A stretch of 64,000 nt of DNA from JBEISR01 sp044371425 (GTDB lineage: Bacteria > Planctomycetota > Planctomycetia > Pirellulales > Pirellulaceae). This document shows, piece after piece, positions 16,504-25,283 of the stretch. The position numbers and the translations under genes were made by a program. Each line of letters starts with the position of its first letter. Within the stretch, counting starts at the first letter, position 1. A model generated the notes under the pieces. That model searched no databases. It worked only from the letters and a program-made list of their open reading frames with translations, and was not told the origin of the DNA. Location of the stretch: assembly GCA_044371425.1 (NCBI GenBank), contig JBILTR010000013.1, forward strand, positions 75,333 through 139,332, written 5' to 3'.

Positions 16504-17139
16504 TCAGCCGATCAAGGTGTTGAACTGTCGATCACCGGCGTCCCCCAAACCTGGAAGGATGTAGTTGTCGGCATTCAGCTTGCGATCGATCGATGCAACC
16601 CAGATGCGCACTTCAGAATGCTGGCGATGCACCTGCGCGATCCCTTCGGGAGTCCCCAGCAGGCTGAGAATTCGAATGTCGCGCACCCCCCAACGTTTCA
16701 GAATATCGAGCGCCATGCAGATCGACCCTCCGGTAGCCAGCATCGGGTCGAGGATCCAAGCGACATCGGCTGGGTCGTGATCAGGGAGCTTGCAGTAGTA
16801 TTCGATCGGGAGGCTGGTCGATTCATCCCGGTACATCCCCAGATGCCACACCTCTGCCTCGGGGAGCATGTCCAGCATGGCGGGAACCATCCCCAGTCCA
16901 GCGCGAAGGATGGGGATCAGCGCCAGCCGACCGCGAAGCTGCTGGACGGTCGTCGTCTCCATGGGAGTCGCCACCTCTTGGTCGACCAGCGGCAGATCGC
17001 GACTGGCTTCCACCGCCAACAGCACCGAAAGCCGCCTCACCTGCTCACGGAAGACCGCCGGGGGCGAAGTGGCATCGCGCAGCGCCTTCAAATGATGTCG
17101 GACCAGGGGGTGATTGAGCTGCTCGACACGTGCATCCAT
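16504..17139 (-). CDS. upp: Uracil phosphoribosyltransferase
   Basis: The 211-residue enzyme makes UMP from uracil and PRPP. The start is taken at ATG 17139 (MDARVEQLNHPLVRHHL), which matches the usual beginning of Upp; a TTG at 17154 would add five residues. The diagnostic segments are PILRAGLGMV, the PRPP loop ILDPMLATGGS (about residue 130), and the uracil-binding C-terminus YILPGLGDAGDR. It precedes nupC by 48 bases on the same strand. No upstream ribosome site is strong, which fits the generally weak sites in this window. Confidence 0.95.
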   Translation of the reverse strand: MDARVEQLNHPLVRHHLKALRDATSPPAVFREQVRRLSVLLAVEASRDLPLVDQEVATPMETTTVQQLRGRLALIPILRAGLGMVPAMLDMLPEAEVWHLGMYRDESTSLPIEYYCKLPDHDPADVAWILDPMLATGGSICMALDILKRWGVRDIRILSLLGTPEGIAQVHRQHSEVRIWVASIDRKLNADNYILPGLGDAGDRQFNTLIG

Positions 17140-17289
17140 CGGAGGGTGACCCAAGGGGCTGTTGGCGAATTGATCGAGGCAATTCTCGAAGTTTAGCCGA
17201 ACCCGTTCTCTTGTGGGCCATGCAGATCGAGGAATCGAAGGAACGATGCACCGAGCGATAGGAATGATCGATCCGGTTTGCCGGTCGAC

Positions 17290-18657
17290 TCAAGGATCCG
17301 GGATCGCTTCTTCCAGGGGCCTGGAGCCAGGGATGTCGGCTGGCCAGCGGGTCCAGATGTTCGTCTCTAGAATCGTCTCCCGGACGAACTTTTTCTCGGA
17401 GTCATTTCGTTTCTGCTTGACCAGCGTTTTGCGGATCTCCTGCTGCACTTCCTCCATCGGCTGGGTCCGTGCATCCTCCCGCTCCAGCACCTCGACGATG
17501 TGGAATCCATCTTCATCTTCGAGGATTTCGCTGAGCTGTCCTGGGGGGATCTCGAAGACGACCGATTCGATCACCTGGGAGCGAAGCGAACCTTTGGATG
17601 TCCAGGCGAACAATCCACCCTCGTTGGCGAACGGTCCTTCCGAACGTCGCTTGGCCACCGCCTCAAACTTCGCTCCACCAAAAACCACCTCATTGCCCAT
17701 GTCGGCGATCTGCTGAAACGCTTCTTGGCGATCGGAGTGTTTTTCAAAATGGACCGACATCAACCGAAAACGGACCCTTGCCTTGCGATCCCATTGTTCT
17801 TGGTGCGCATCGTAATAGTCGCGCAAATCGGCCAGTTCGATCGATGGCTTTTCAGGTACATGCTGTTCCAGTGCCTGTTGGGCCAGGACGGTATCGCGGA
17901 AGATCTTCTGCTGAGCCGCCAGGGAGCTGCCCATGTCGCGCAACTTGTATTCCAGTTCCAACTGCGTTTCGACTTCGTAGTCTTTCATCAGTTTGGGGAG
18001 GTACTTTCCATAGAATGCCTCGGACAACCGAGGGCTCATCTTCTTCATCGCTTCCTGGTACTCCTTGGGTGGTTTCGCCCCCACCATGTCTCGGATGAAG
18101 CGTTGCGAAAGACTTTTCTGCTTGATGTGTTCGGAGAGTGCCGGTCGCAACAGTTGCTCGATCATCTCATCCCACCGCTCTTCGGGGATCCGATCCTTGT
18201 TCTTGTGCAACATCGGCTCGATCATCGTCCGCACATCGGCTTCCAGAATCATTTCGTTGCCGACAATCGCCAGGACGCGCGTTGGACGAAAGAGCTTTCC
18301 TGTCCAGGCGGGATCGCGAAGGGCGCGATCGTCGCCAAGGCTCATGCGGACCGAGCTGCTGGCTTGCTGGACCGATGGATCGCCCCCCTGCGGACCACTG
18401 CCATCTACAAGTGGGCCGATAGGAGCAGTCTGGGTAGTAGGGGGCATGGTCCCTGGAGCTGGAGCGCTGGGGATGGGGGTGAGAAGCTGGGCGGGAGGCG
18501 AGAACGGATCGGTTAGCGTTTGGCCTGCAGCGGGCCAAACGATCGACAGGAGGGCGAGGATGGCCAGCATCAATCGATGGGGCGCGACCGAAGGGTTCCC
18601 CGATAGGCTCGGCCCTCTACGATCAGGGAATCGGCATGGAAGTGGACGAGTCGCCAT
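17290..18657 (-). CDS. SurA-like periplasmic peptidyl-prolyl isomerase/chaperone
   Basis: The protein has about 455 residues from ATG 18657. An N-terminal hydrophobic segment (LMLAILALLSIVWPAAG) follows a basic stretch and serves as signal peptide or anchor; a later ATG at 18570 is possible. A Pro-rich linker follows, then a helical SurA-like N-domain (VLAIVGNEMILEADVRTMIEPML) and, at about residues 310-410, a parvulin domain (ARVRFRLMSVHF...FEAVAKRRSEGPFANEGGLFAWTSKGSL...DGFHIVEVLERED). It should help fold exported or outer-membrane proteins. It begins 97 bases after mfd on the same strand. Linkage of mfd to a parvulin-type foldase is known from other phyla, so the pair may be an old arrangement. 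Confidence 0.88.
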   Translation of the reverse strand: MATRPLPCRFPDRRGPSLSGNPSVAPHRLMLAILALLSIVWPAAGQTLTDPFSPPAQLLTPIPSAPAPGTMPPTTQTAPIGPLVDGSGPQGGDPSVQQASSSVRMSLGDDRALRDPAWTGKLFRPTRVLAIVGNEMILEADVRTMIEPMLHKNKDRIPEERWDEMIEQLLRPALSEHIKQKSLSQRFIRDMVGAKPPKEYQEAMKKMSPRLSEAFYGKYLPKLMKDYEVETQLELEYKLRDMGSSLAAQQKIFRDTVLAQQALEQHVPEKPSIELADLRDYYDAHQEQWDRKARVRFRLMSVHFEKHSDRQEAFQQIADMGNEVVFGGAKFEAVAKRRSEGPFANEGGLFAWTSKGSLRSQVIESVVFEIPPGQLSEILEDEDGFHIVEVLEREDARTQPMEEVQQEIRKTLVKQKRNDSEKKFVRETILETNIWTRWPADIPGSRPLEEAIPDP

Positions 18658-18754
18658 GGGTGACACTGCATCCTGCGGCTGGCGCCGGAACGGGGTGATG
18701 GTTCGGCGGACGGCATTTCGCAGAGGGCATCGATCCCTGCTGTGGCTCAGGGCA

Positions 18755-21700
18755 TCATGCGGTCGGCGGACCGTCCTTTTTCTGATGGAGGAAACCACGC
18801 AAGCCCGGTTTGCTGCCTGTCGCTGGTCGCGGCACGGCCGAGGGGCGCGGCGGCTTGGGCAACGGCTTGGGGGGCGTCGTCGTCTCCTGCGGACTGCTGG
18901 CTATAGAAGATTCGCTTGGCGGCCGCAATAGCTCTTGCAGCAGCAGCAGGTAATCGACCTCCCCTTCGGATAGTGGCCAGTAGGCGTTCTGATCATCCAG
19001 CACCCGCAACCGCCCGCCGTGACGTTTGGCCAGCATTTCGATTCTTCGGCGATCGGCAAAGGCGATTTGGAGATGCTTGTCGTCGACCTGGATCGCGCGG
19101 ATCTGCCACAGCGTCGCATCGATCCGCAGCTCCGCCAGCCGCATCAACCGCTCCACCGGCTCCGGTAACTCCCCGAATCGATCGACCATTTCGCCGCGAA
19201 TGGCCACCAGCGTCTCCAGCCCTTCCAGACGCGTTAGCCGGCGATAGAGATCGATCTTGTGACGCATCTCCGGAACGTACTCGGTCGGCAGATAGGCATC
19301 GATCGGCAGGTGGATTTCGACATCGATCGACAGCTTGGGGGGTTGGTGGGTCAGGGTCCGGACAGCCTGTTCCAGAAGCTGGCAGTAAAGTTCGTATCCC
19401 ACGGCGGCGATATGGCCGCTTTGGGCGGTCCCTAGCAGGTTGCCGGCGCCTCGAATCTCCAGGTCTCGCATGGCGATACCAAAGCCAGCCCCGATCTGGC
19501 TGAATTCCTCGATGGCATGCAGTCTCTTTGCTGCGTCCGATTCCAAGTGCTTATTCCTTTCGACCAGCAGGTAGCAATAAGCTTGGTGATGGTACCTGCC
19601 GACCCGTCCGCGCAGCTGGTGGAGTTCCGCAAGGCCATAATGATCGGCTTGATTGATGAAGATGGTGTTGGCGTTGGGGATATCCAGTCCGCTTTCGATG
19701 ATGGTTGTCGAAAGGAGGATATCGGTGCGGTGTTCGATGAAGTCGAGCATGACCTCTTCCATCCGGCCTTCTTCCATCTGCCCGTGGCCGATTCCGATAC
19801 GAGCCTCCGGGACAATGCGTTGCAGGAGATCGGCGAGGATGGGAAGGTCGTTGATCCGGTTGTGCACGAAGAAGACCTGGCCGTCGCGGTTGAGCTCCCG
19901 CTGGATCGCCTGCCGAATCAGCTTCTCATCGAAACGCACCACGCGGGTTTCCACCGACAACCGGTCGGCGGGTGGGGTTTCCAGATTGGAGATATCCCGG
20001 ACACCCAGCAAAGACATATGGAGCGTACGAGGGATGGGCGTCGCGGAGAGGGTCAGGACGTCGACGTTCGGCCGGACCTGTTTGAGGCGTTCTTTGATGG
20101 CGACGCCAAACCGCTGTTCTTCGTCGATGATGACCAGTCCCAGATTGCAAAAGCGGACATCCTGAGAAGCGACGCGGTGGGTGCCGATGACCAGGTCGAC
20201 CTGTCCGGACGCGAGTCCTGCCAGCGTCTGGCGCTGCTGCGATGTCTGCACAAAGCGGCTGAGTTTGCCGATCTCCACCGGAAACTCCGCCATCCGCTCT
20301 CGGAAGGTACGGTAGTGCTGTTCGGCAAGCACGGTGGTCGGCACCAGGACAGCGACCTGATACCCATTGTCGATCGCCTTGAAGGCGGCGCGCATCGCCA
20401 CCTCCGTCTTGCCAAATCCCACATCGCCGCAGATCAAGCGATCCATCGGTCGCTTGGACATCATGTCGGTTTTGACCGATTCGATCGCCGTCCACTGATC
20501 CGGGGTTTCCTGGTAGGGGAACGAACCATCGAACTGGTGTTGCCAGACGGTGTCGGCAGAGAACTGGATCCCGATCAGGCTTCTGCGGCGGGCTTGAAGG
20601 TCCAGAAGGTCTGCCGCCATGTCGCGCACCGCCGACTCGGCCGCCTGCTTTTGACGAGCCCAGCTTCCCGAGCCGATCTTGGCCAGCTTGGGGCGCAGCT
20701 GCGTTCCTCCAACATACCGTTGCACCAGATCGATCTTGGTGGTGGGGACGAAAAGCTTGGAGCCCTCCGCGAATTCGATCTCCAGATGCTCCTGCTTCTT
20801 CCCCAATCGTTCGATCATCTTCAGCCCGCGATAGACGCCGATCCCGTGGCCCAGATGGACCACCAAATCGCCATCGCGAAGATCGAGAAAACTGTCGATG
20901 GCGCGGGACTGGACCCGCTTGGCATGACGACGCAGCTGGGATCGCTTGAGCATCTGATGGACGGTGAGAATCAGAGGGCCATCGGGCGGCAGTTCGAACC
21001 CAAGGCTCAGCGAACCAACCGCCAGATGGATCCTCTCACGCCGCTCCACCTTCGTCTGATCGAGCAGGTCTTCTAGTCGCTGGCGTTCTCCCTCGCTGAC
21101 GCAAAGCAGCGTCGTCTGGCGTCCCGATGCGGCTACCTGCGTCAACTCCTCAGCCAGCTTCTCCAGGTCCCCTCCAAAGCGATCGACATCTCCCAGCGGA
21201 ATGCGATCGCCTGTCCAGTTGCCATCGGCAGGAGCCACCTGAACCAGGGTGACTGCATCGCGACGCACAAGTGTTTGCAGCGCATCATCGATCGACCGAA
21301 ATCGATCGGGAAAGGGGGCCCTCTGGACGAACGACTCGGTGACGTGGCGAATCGAATCGGGCTCCCACAGCACTCGAATTGCATCGTCGGGAAGATAGTC
21401 CATCAGCCAGCCATCTTCTTGCGTGGTGCTAGCGGCCGAAGTCAGCTCCACTGCCGAACTGTTCTGAAGACTGCGCTGGGTGACGACATCGAATTGACGA
21501 ATCGATTCCACTTCGTCATCAAAAAATTCAATCCGAAATGGATGCTCGGCATCCGGCGGAAAGACGTCGACGATCCCCCCTCGCATGGTGAATTCACCAG
21601 GTAACTGGACCGCCGTCGTCGTGTGATACCCCTGTTGGATCAACCAACCTCGCAGCTCGGTGACCGGATACCGCTGTCCGGTCGCGATCGATCGCCGCTC

Positions 21701-22189
21701 CTCGGTCAATTGACGGGGGCTGGGGACGGGTTGCAGCAAAGCTGGAAGCGTGGTGACCAGGATGGGAGCGTGGGGCGAGGTGGTGCAGCCTGAGTTGGAC
21801 TGGCTGTGACGTCGCCATGCCTGGAGTCGGTTGAGCACCTGCAGGCGGGCTAGGAAGTCCTGGTCGCGCAGCGCATCGACTCCCATTTCCTCCAGCAGTG
21901 CCGGAAATAGCTCGATCGACACACCCAACAGGCAGGAGAGGTCGGCGGCGATGGTTTCTGCATCGGGCGGTTGAGGCACGACCACCAACAGGGGGCGTGT
22001 GTCGTTGCATGCCATCGCCGCCACCCAGGGCGCCACCGCACCCTGCCATGCACCCCAGCCGACCCATGGCGACGCCTTGCGGCCGCTTCGAAATGCAGCG
22101 GTCATGCAGGGGGATCGCCCGACCAATTCCATGGCCGACCGGAGCGACGGTGCCAGGTTGGCGATCTCCCTACCCGTCGTTTTGGTCAT
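18755..22189 (-). CDS. mfd: Transcription-repair coupling factor Mfd
   Basis: The 1,144-residue length equals that of Mfd proteins. The start ATG 22189 has GGGAGG 11 bases upstream; the frame continues to 22408 without similarity. The order is: UvrB-like N-terminal domains (residues 1-330), a CarD-like RNA polymerase interaction domain at about 430-500 (DGDLVVHLGHGIGVYRGL), a RecG-like translocase with Walker A GDVGFGKTE near 590 and DEEQ near 688, helicase motifs SATPIPRTL and GRVGR, and the C-terminal TRCF domain with a Pro-rich tail. It removes RNA polymerase stalled at DNA lesions and recruits UvrA. It is divergent from the glycosyltransferase gene, 196 bases away. Confidence 0.97.
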   Translation of the reverse strand: MTKTTGREIANLAPSLRSAMELVGRSPCMTAAFRSGRKASPWVGWGAWQGAVAPWVAAMACNDTRPLLVVVPQPPDAETIAADLSCLLGVSIELFPALLEEMGVDALRDQDFLARLQVLNRLQAWRRHSQSNSGCTTSPHAPILVTTLPALLQPVPSPRQLTEERRSIATGQRYPVTELRGWLIQQGYHTTTAVQLPGEFTMRGGIVDVFPPDAEHPFRIEFFDDEVESIRQFDVVTQRSLQNSSAVELTSAASTTQEDGWLMDYLPDDAIRVLWEPDSIRHVTESFVQRAPFPDRFRSIDDALQTLVRRDAVTLVQVAPADGNWTGDRIPLGDVDRFGGDLEKLAEELTQVAASGRQTTLLCVSEGERQRLEDLLDQTKVERRERIHLAVGSLSLGFELPPDGPLILTVHQMLKRSQLRRHAKRVQSRAIDSFLDLRDGDLVVHLGHGIGVYRGLKMIERLGKKQEHLEIEFAEGSKLFVPTTKIDLVQRYVGGTQLRPKLAKIGSGSWARQKQAAESAVRDMAADLLDLQARRRSLIGIQFSADTVWQHQFDGSFPYQETPDQWTAIESVKTDMMSKRPMDRLICGDVGFGKTEVAMRAAFKAIDNGYQVAVLVPTTVLAEQHYRTFRERMAEFPVEIGKLSRFVQTSQQRQTLAGLASGQVDLVIGTHRVASQDVRFCNLGLVIIDEEQRFGVAIKERLKQVRPNVDVLTLSATPIPRTLHMSLLGVRDISNLETPPADRLSVETRVVRFDEKLIRQAIQRELNRDGQVFFVHNRINDLPILADLLQRIVPEARIGIGHGQMEEGRMEEVMLDFIEHRTDILLSTTIIESGLDIPNANTIFINQADHYGLAELHQLRGRVGRYHHQAYCYLLVERNKHLESDAAKRLHAIEEFSQIGAGFGIAMRDLEIRGAGNLLGTAQSGHIAAVGYELYCQLLEQAVRTLTHQPPKLSIDVEIHLPIDAYLPTEYVPEMRHKIDLYRRLTRLEGLETLVAIRGEMVDRFGELPEPVERLMRLAELRIDATLWQIRAIQVDDKHLQIAFADRRRIEMLAKRHGGRLRVLDDQNAYWPLSEGEVDYLLLLQELLRPPSESSIASSPQETTTPPKPLPKPPRPSAVPRPATGSKPGLRGFLHQKKDGPPTA

Positions 22190-22385
22190 CGAGCAACGAT
22201 CCTCCCTGATCCAGCAGTTCCAGGCCGGTTGTCTGCCACCGGGCGGATCCTGGGACCGCGCGCTGCGGTCGCCCCCTGAGCAACGATGCTGGGCAACGAT
22301 ACAACCCATCCTTTCGCAACCGGCTATTGTATACAGGGGGAAGCGGGCTGCGAGGTGGATGGAACGGATCCTGGTGGGGGACTCC

Positions 22386-23513
22386 ATGCGGGTCGATCTG
22401 ACGATCACCGAACTGGACGTAGGGGGCGCGGAGCGATGCGCGACGGAGCTGGCTTGTCATCTCGCCAAAAGAGGCTGCCAGGTGCGCGTCATCGCTTTGG
22501 GACCGCCTCCTCCCCCCAGCCGCCAGGGATTGGCGCTGCAATTGGCTTCCCATTCGATCCCACTCCATTTTCTCGGTGGCCGCTCTTCCTGGCAGATTGC
22601 CAAAGTGCTCGTCGGCTGGCGTCACCTGGTCGCCAGCGATCGCCCCGATGTCGCGCAGGGGTTCCTCTACCACGCCAACCTTCTGGGCAGCCTGATCTAT
22701 CCCCGGTTTCGGGTGCCGTGGGTGGGCGGGGTTCGCGTCGCCGATCCCCGTCGCCTGAGGCAGCGCATGGAGGCATGGGCCTCGCGTCGAATGCAGCGCG
22801 TCGTCTGTGTATCGCAAGCAGTAGCGGCAGCTTGCAGGTGCTACCCTTCGTTCGCAGTCGACCGAATCGATGTCATCCCCAATGGGATCGCTCTTCGGTC
22901 GGAGGTCGATCTACCCCATCAAATGGAGCTTCGCAAATCCCACGGGATCCCCGCCAAGTCACCTTTGCTGTTGTTTGTGGGGCGCTGGGAGACGCAGAAA
23001 GGGTTCGATATCCTTTTGCATCGCCTGCCGAGCATGCTCCGACGTCTTCCCGAACATCATGCCGTATTGCTGGGGGATGGAAGCGGACGATTCCAATGGC
23101 AGTCGCTTCAAGAGCGATTGGATGGGGAGATCGGCAGCCGTATCCATGCGATTGGTTTTGTCGATCGACCTCGCGATTGGATGGCGACCAGCCAGCTGCT
23201 GATTCTTCCAGCACGGTACGAAGGGATGCCCAATGCGGTGATGGAGGCGATGGCCGAAGGGATGGCGGTGGCGGTGACGAGAGTCGAAGGGATCGGGGAA
23301 TTGCTGAGCCATGGGAGGGAAGAGCAAACGGTGGCCAGTGGGGATTGGGACGGATGGGAGCAGTTGGTGGTGCGTCTGGCCAGCGACCCGGAACGGTGCA
23401 GGATTTTAGGAAACCAGAATCGCCAGCAGATCGAATCCCACTTTCAGCTCCCCCAACAGCTCGATCGCTACTTGGATCTCTATCGCCAACTGGCCTCCCC
23501 GCATTCCCGCTGA
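22386..23513 (+). CDS. GT4-type glycosyltransferase
   Basis: The protein has 375 residues from ATG 22386, preceded by GGGGGAC. It has the GT-B fold of family GT4: an N-terminal donor/acceptor domain opening with TELDVGGAERCATELA, the central IDVIPNGI, the C-terminal domain start LLLFVGRWETQKGFDILL, and the nucleotide-sugar binding block PARYEGMPNAVMEAMAEGMAVAVT with the E-x7-E pair. Such enzymes transfer a sugar from a nucleotide donor to lipid or polysaccharide at the inner membrane. No other glycan genes adjoin it, so substrate cannot be inferred. The frame upstream of 22386 overlaps mfd antisense and is not used. Confidence 0.88.
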   Translation: MRVDLTITELDVGGAERCATELACHLAKRGCQVRVIALGPPPPPSRQGLALQLASHSIPLHFLGGRSSWQIAKVLVGWRHLVASDRPDVAQGFLYHANLLGSLIYPRFRVPWVGGVRVADPRRLRQRMEAWASRRMQRVVCVSQAVAAACRCYPSFAVDRIDVIPNGIALRSEVDLPHQMELRKSHGIPAKSPLLLFVGRWETQKGFDILLHRLPSMLRRLPEHHAVLLGDGSGRFQWQSLQERLDGEIGSRIHAIGFVDRPRDWMATSQLLILPARYEGMPNAVMEAMAEGMAVAVTRVEGIGELLSHGREEQTVASGDWDGWEQLVVRLASDPERCRILGNQNRQQIESHFQLPQQLDRYLDLYRQLASPHSR

Positions 23514-23791
23514 CCCAATCGCCCAGCGCGCCAGATCGCAGTTCCATCCAGCGCGACATCGCCTAGCCATTCCATCCGCGAGGGCATCGCGTCGATCGTA
23601 TGCTGCGACAGTTGAGGAGGCTGGTTCAGGTCCACACAGGACAGGCCCAGCGTTCCAGCGGCCTGCCCCGCATGAGCCAGCGCGACGGTATCAGCGATTT
23701 GTTCTACAATGCGCCTGCCGGCATCACCGACGGATTGCCGCTTCGGCAGACCCTCTCATACCAGGTTCATCGTTCGAAGGAGATTTTTCTG

Positions 23792-24814
23792 ATGAAACGA
23801 CATTGGTCTCGTCTGCTCATGCTTTGCATGATGATCGGAATGGTAGCGCCCTGGAGCTTGGCGGAGGAGAATAAGGCGATGCGCACGCTTGGCAAAATCG
23901 AATCGTTTGCGCCGGAGTTCAGTCAGCTGATCGATCCGGAAGCCAAGATCGAAGTGCTGGCCACCGGGTTCACCTGGACCGAAGGGCCGGTCTGGATCGC
24001 CGGCGAGGATGGAGGGCATCTGCTTTTTTCCGATATTCCTCGCAACTCGATCTTCCGCTGGCACCCCAAGCAGGGCGTCTCCCTGTTCATGAACCCTTCG
24101 GGATACACCGGAGTCACCTACTATGGGCTAGAGCCTGGGAGCAACGGGTTGTTGCTGGATAAGCAAGGGCGCTTGGTGATGTGCGAGCATGGGGATCGAC
24201 GACTGAGCGTCCTGACACCGCAGGGGGGCAAGCGAACGCTGGTCGACTCCTATCAAGGCAAACGGCTCAACAGCCCCAACGATGGGGCGCTCAAGAGCAA
24301 CGGCGATATCTACTTCACCGACCCTCCTTACGGCCTGCCCGATCGCGAGAATGATCCCCGCCGGGAACTCGATCATTTCGGAGTCTATCGCTATGGCACC
24401 GATGGCAAGCTGACGTTGCTGACCACCGAGCTAGCTAGGCCAAACGGGATCGGTTTCTCTCCCGATGAAAAGACGCTCTATGTTGCACAGAGCGATCCCA
24501 AAAAGGCGATCTGGATGGCCTTTGGTGTCAACGACGATGGGACGCTGGGTGCGGGGAAAGTTTTGTACGACGCCACCGATTCGGTAGGCAAGTTGCCAGG
24601 ATTGCCCGATGGACTTTCAGTCGACCAGCAGGGGCATCTTTGGGCTAGCGGCCCAGGCGGCATCTGGGTCTTCCATCCTTCCGGAAAACTTCTGGGACGG
24701 CTAACTACGGGGGAGCGGACCAGCAACTGTTGCTTCGGCGAGGACGGTAAGACCCTCTTCATCACCGCCGATTCCAACCTCTGCCGGATCCGAACCAAAG
24801 TGTCCGGGCAGTAG
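23792..24814 (+). CDS. Exported SMP-30/gluconolactonase-type lactonase
   Basis: The protein has 340 residues from ATG 23792, with AAGGAG nine bases upstream. A signal peptide occupies residues 1-24 (RHWSRLLMLCMMIGMVAPWSLA). The mature part is a six-bladed propeller of the SMP-30 family: ATGFTWTEGPVW with the metal-ligand Glu, RLNSPNDGALKSNGDIYFTDPPYGL with the Asn/Asp ligands, ARPNGIGFSPDEKTLYVA, and PDGLSVDQQGHLWASGPGGIWVF. Members hydrolyse sugar lactones such as gluconolactone using a divalent metal. Export suggests periplasmic sugar oxidation. The substrate is not known. Confidence 0.92.
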   Translation: MKRHWSRLLMLCMMIGMVAPWSLAEENKAMRTLGKIESFAPEFSQLIDPEAKIEVLATGFTWTEGPVWIAGEDGGHLLFSDIPRNSIFRWHPKQGVSLFMNPSGYTGVTYYGLEPGSNGLLLDKQGRLVMCEHGDRRLSVLTPQGGKRTLVDSYQGKRLNSPNDGALKSNGDIYFTDPPYGLPDRENDPRRELDHFGVYRYGTDGKLTLLTTELARPNGIGFSPDEKTLYVAQSDPKKAIWMAFGVNDDGTLGAGKVLYDATDSVGKLPGLPDGLSVDQQGHLWASGPGGIWVFHPSGKLLGRLTTGERTSNCCFGEDGKTLFITADSNLCRIRTKVSGQ

Positions 24815-25283
24815 GCAGACGTTTCTCTCGACGAAGGCTTTTCCCCGGCTCCCTGTCCCAGTCGACCGGGGCCGGGTGATGGCAGATGGGGGTTTTTTGA
24901 CCGCTGGCGGGATTCTGTCGATAATGACGGTGGAATCGTCGTGTGGCGTGAAGAGGTTGGGATTTGCCTGCCCCCTGCATTGCTTCCGGTCGATGGCGCG
25001 ACCGATCACGTGCCATCGTTGACGGTTGCACGGGCGATGTCGGCATCGCTCAAGTTGACCTTACAGGGTCGACGAAAACAGATCGTTGACTAAAGGATCG
25101 CGGGCCCGGGACGTCATCCGGTCGCCTGGCTCCAGGAAGTGCCGCCTGGGGGAGCGATCTACCCACCCAGGGCACCGTTCCGACTGTCTGCTGGCACCCC
25201 GATGAAACGATCCGCTTCGCTGGCGGACCCTTTCCCTGGGGACCAAGCCTGTCGGCCCTCTGCGACCAAGGAGTTGTTCGAAG
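24815..25283. other. Long leader region before the giant secretin-N gene
   Basis: The 469 bases hold no supported gene. Two TTGAC sequences (about 25056 and 25086) could be -35 elements, but no convincing -10 sequence lies at the right distance. AAGGAG at about 25267 is the ribosome site of the following gene. Confidence 0.45.

Noticed and set aside
19517..21076. 519-residue plus-strand frame
   Set aside because: It lies wholly opposite the translocase region of mfd.
22286..23566. 426-residue plus-strand frame
   Set aside because: It is in another frame of the GT4 gene, has very high Arg/Pro/Ser content and has no fold.
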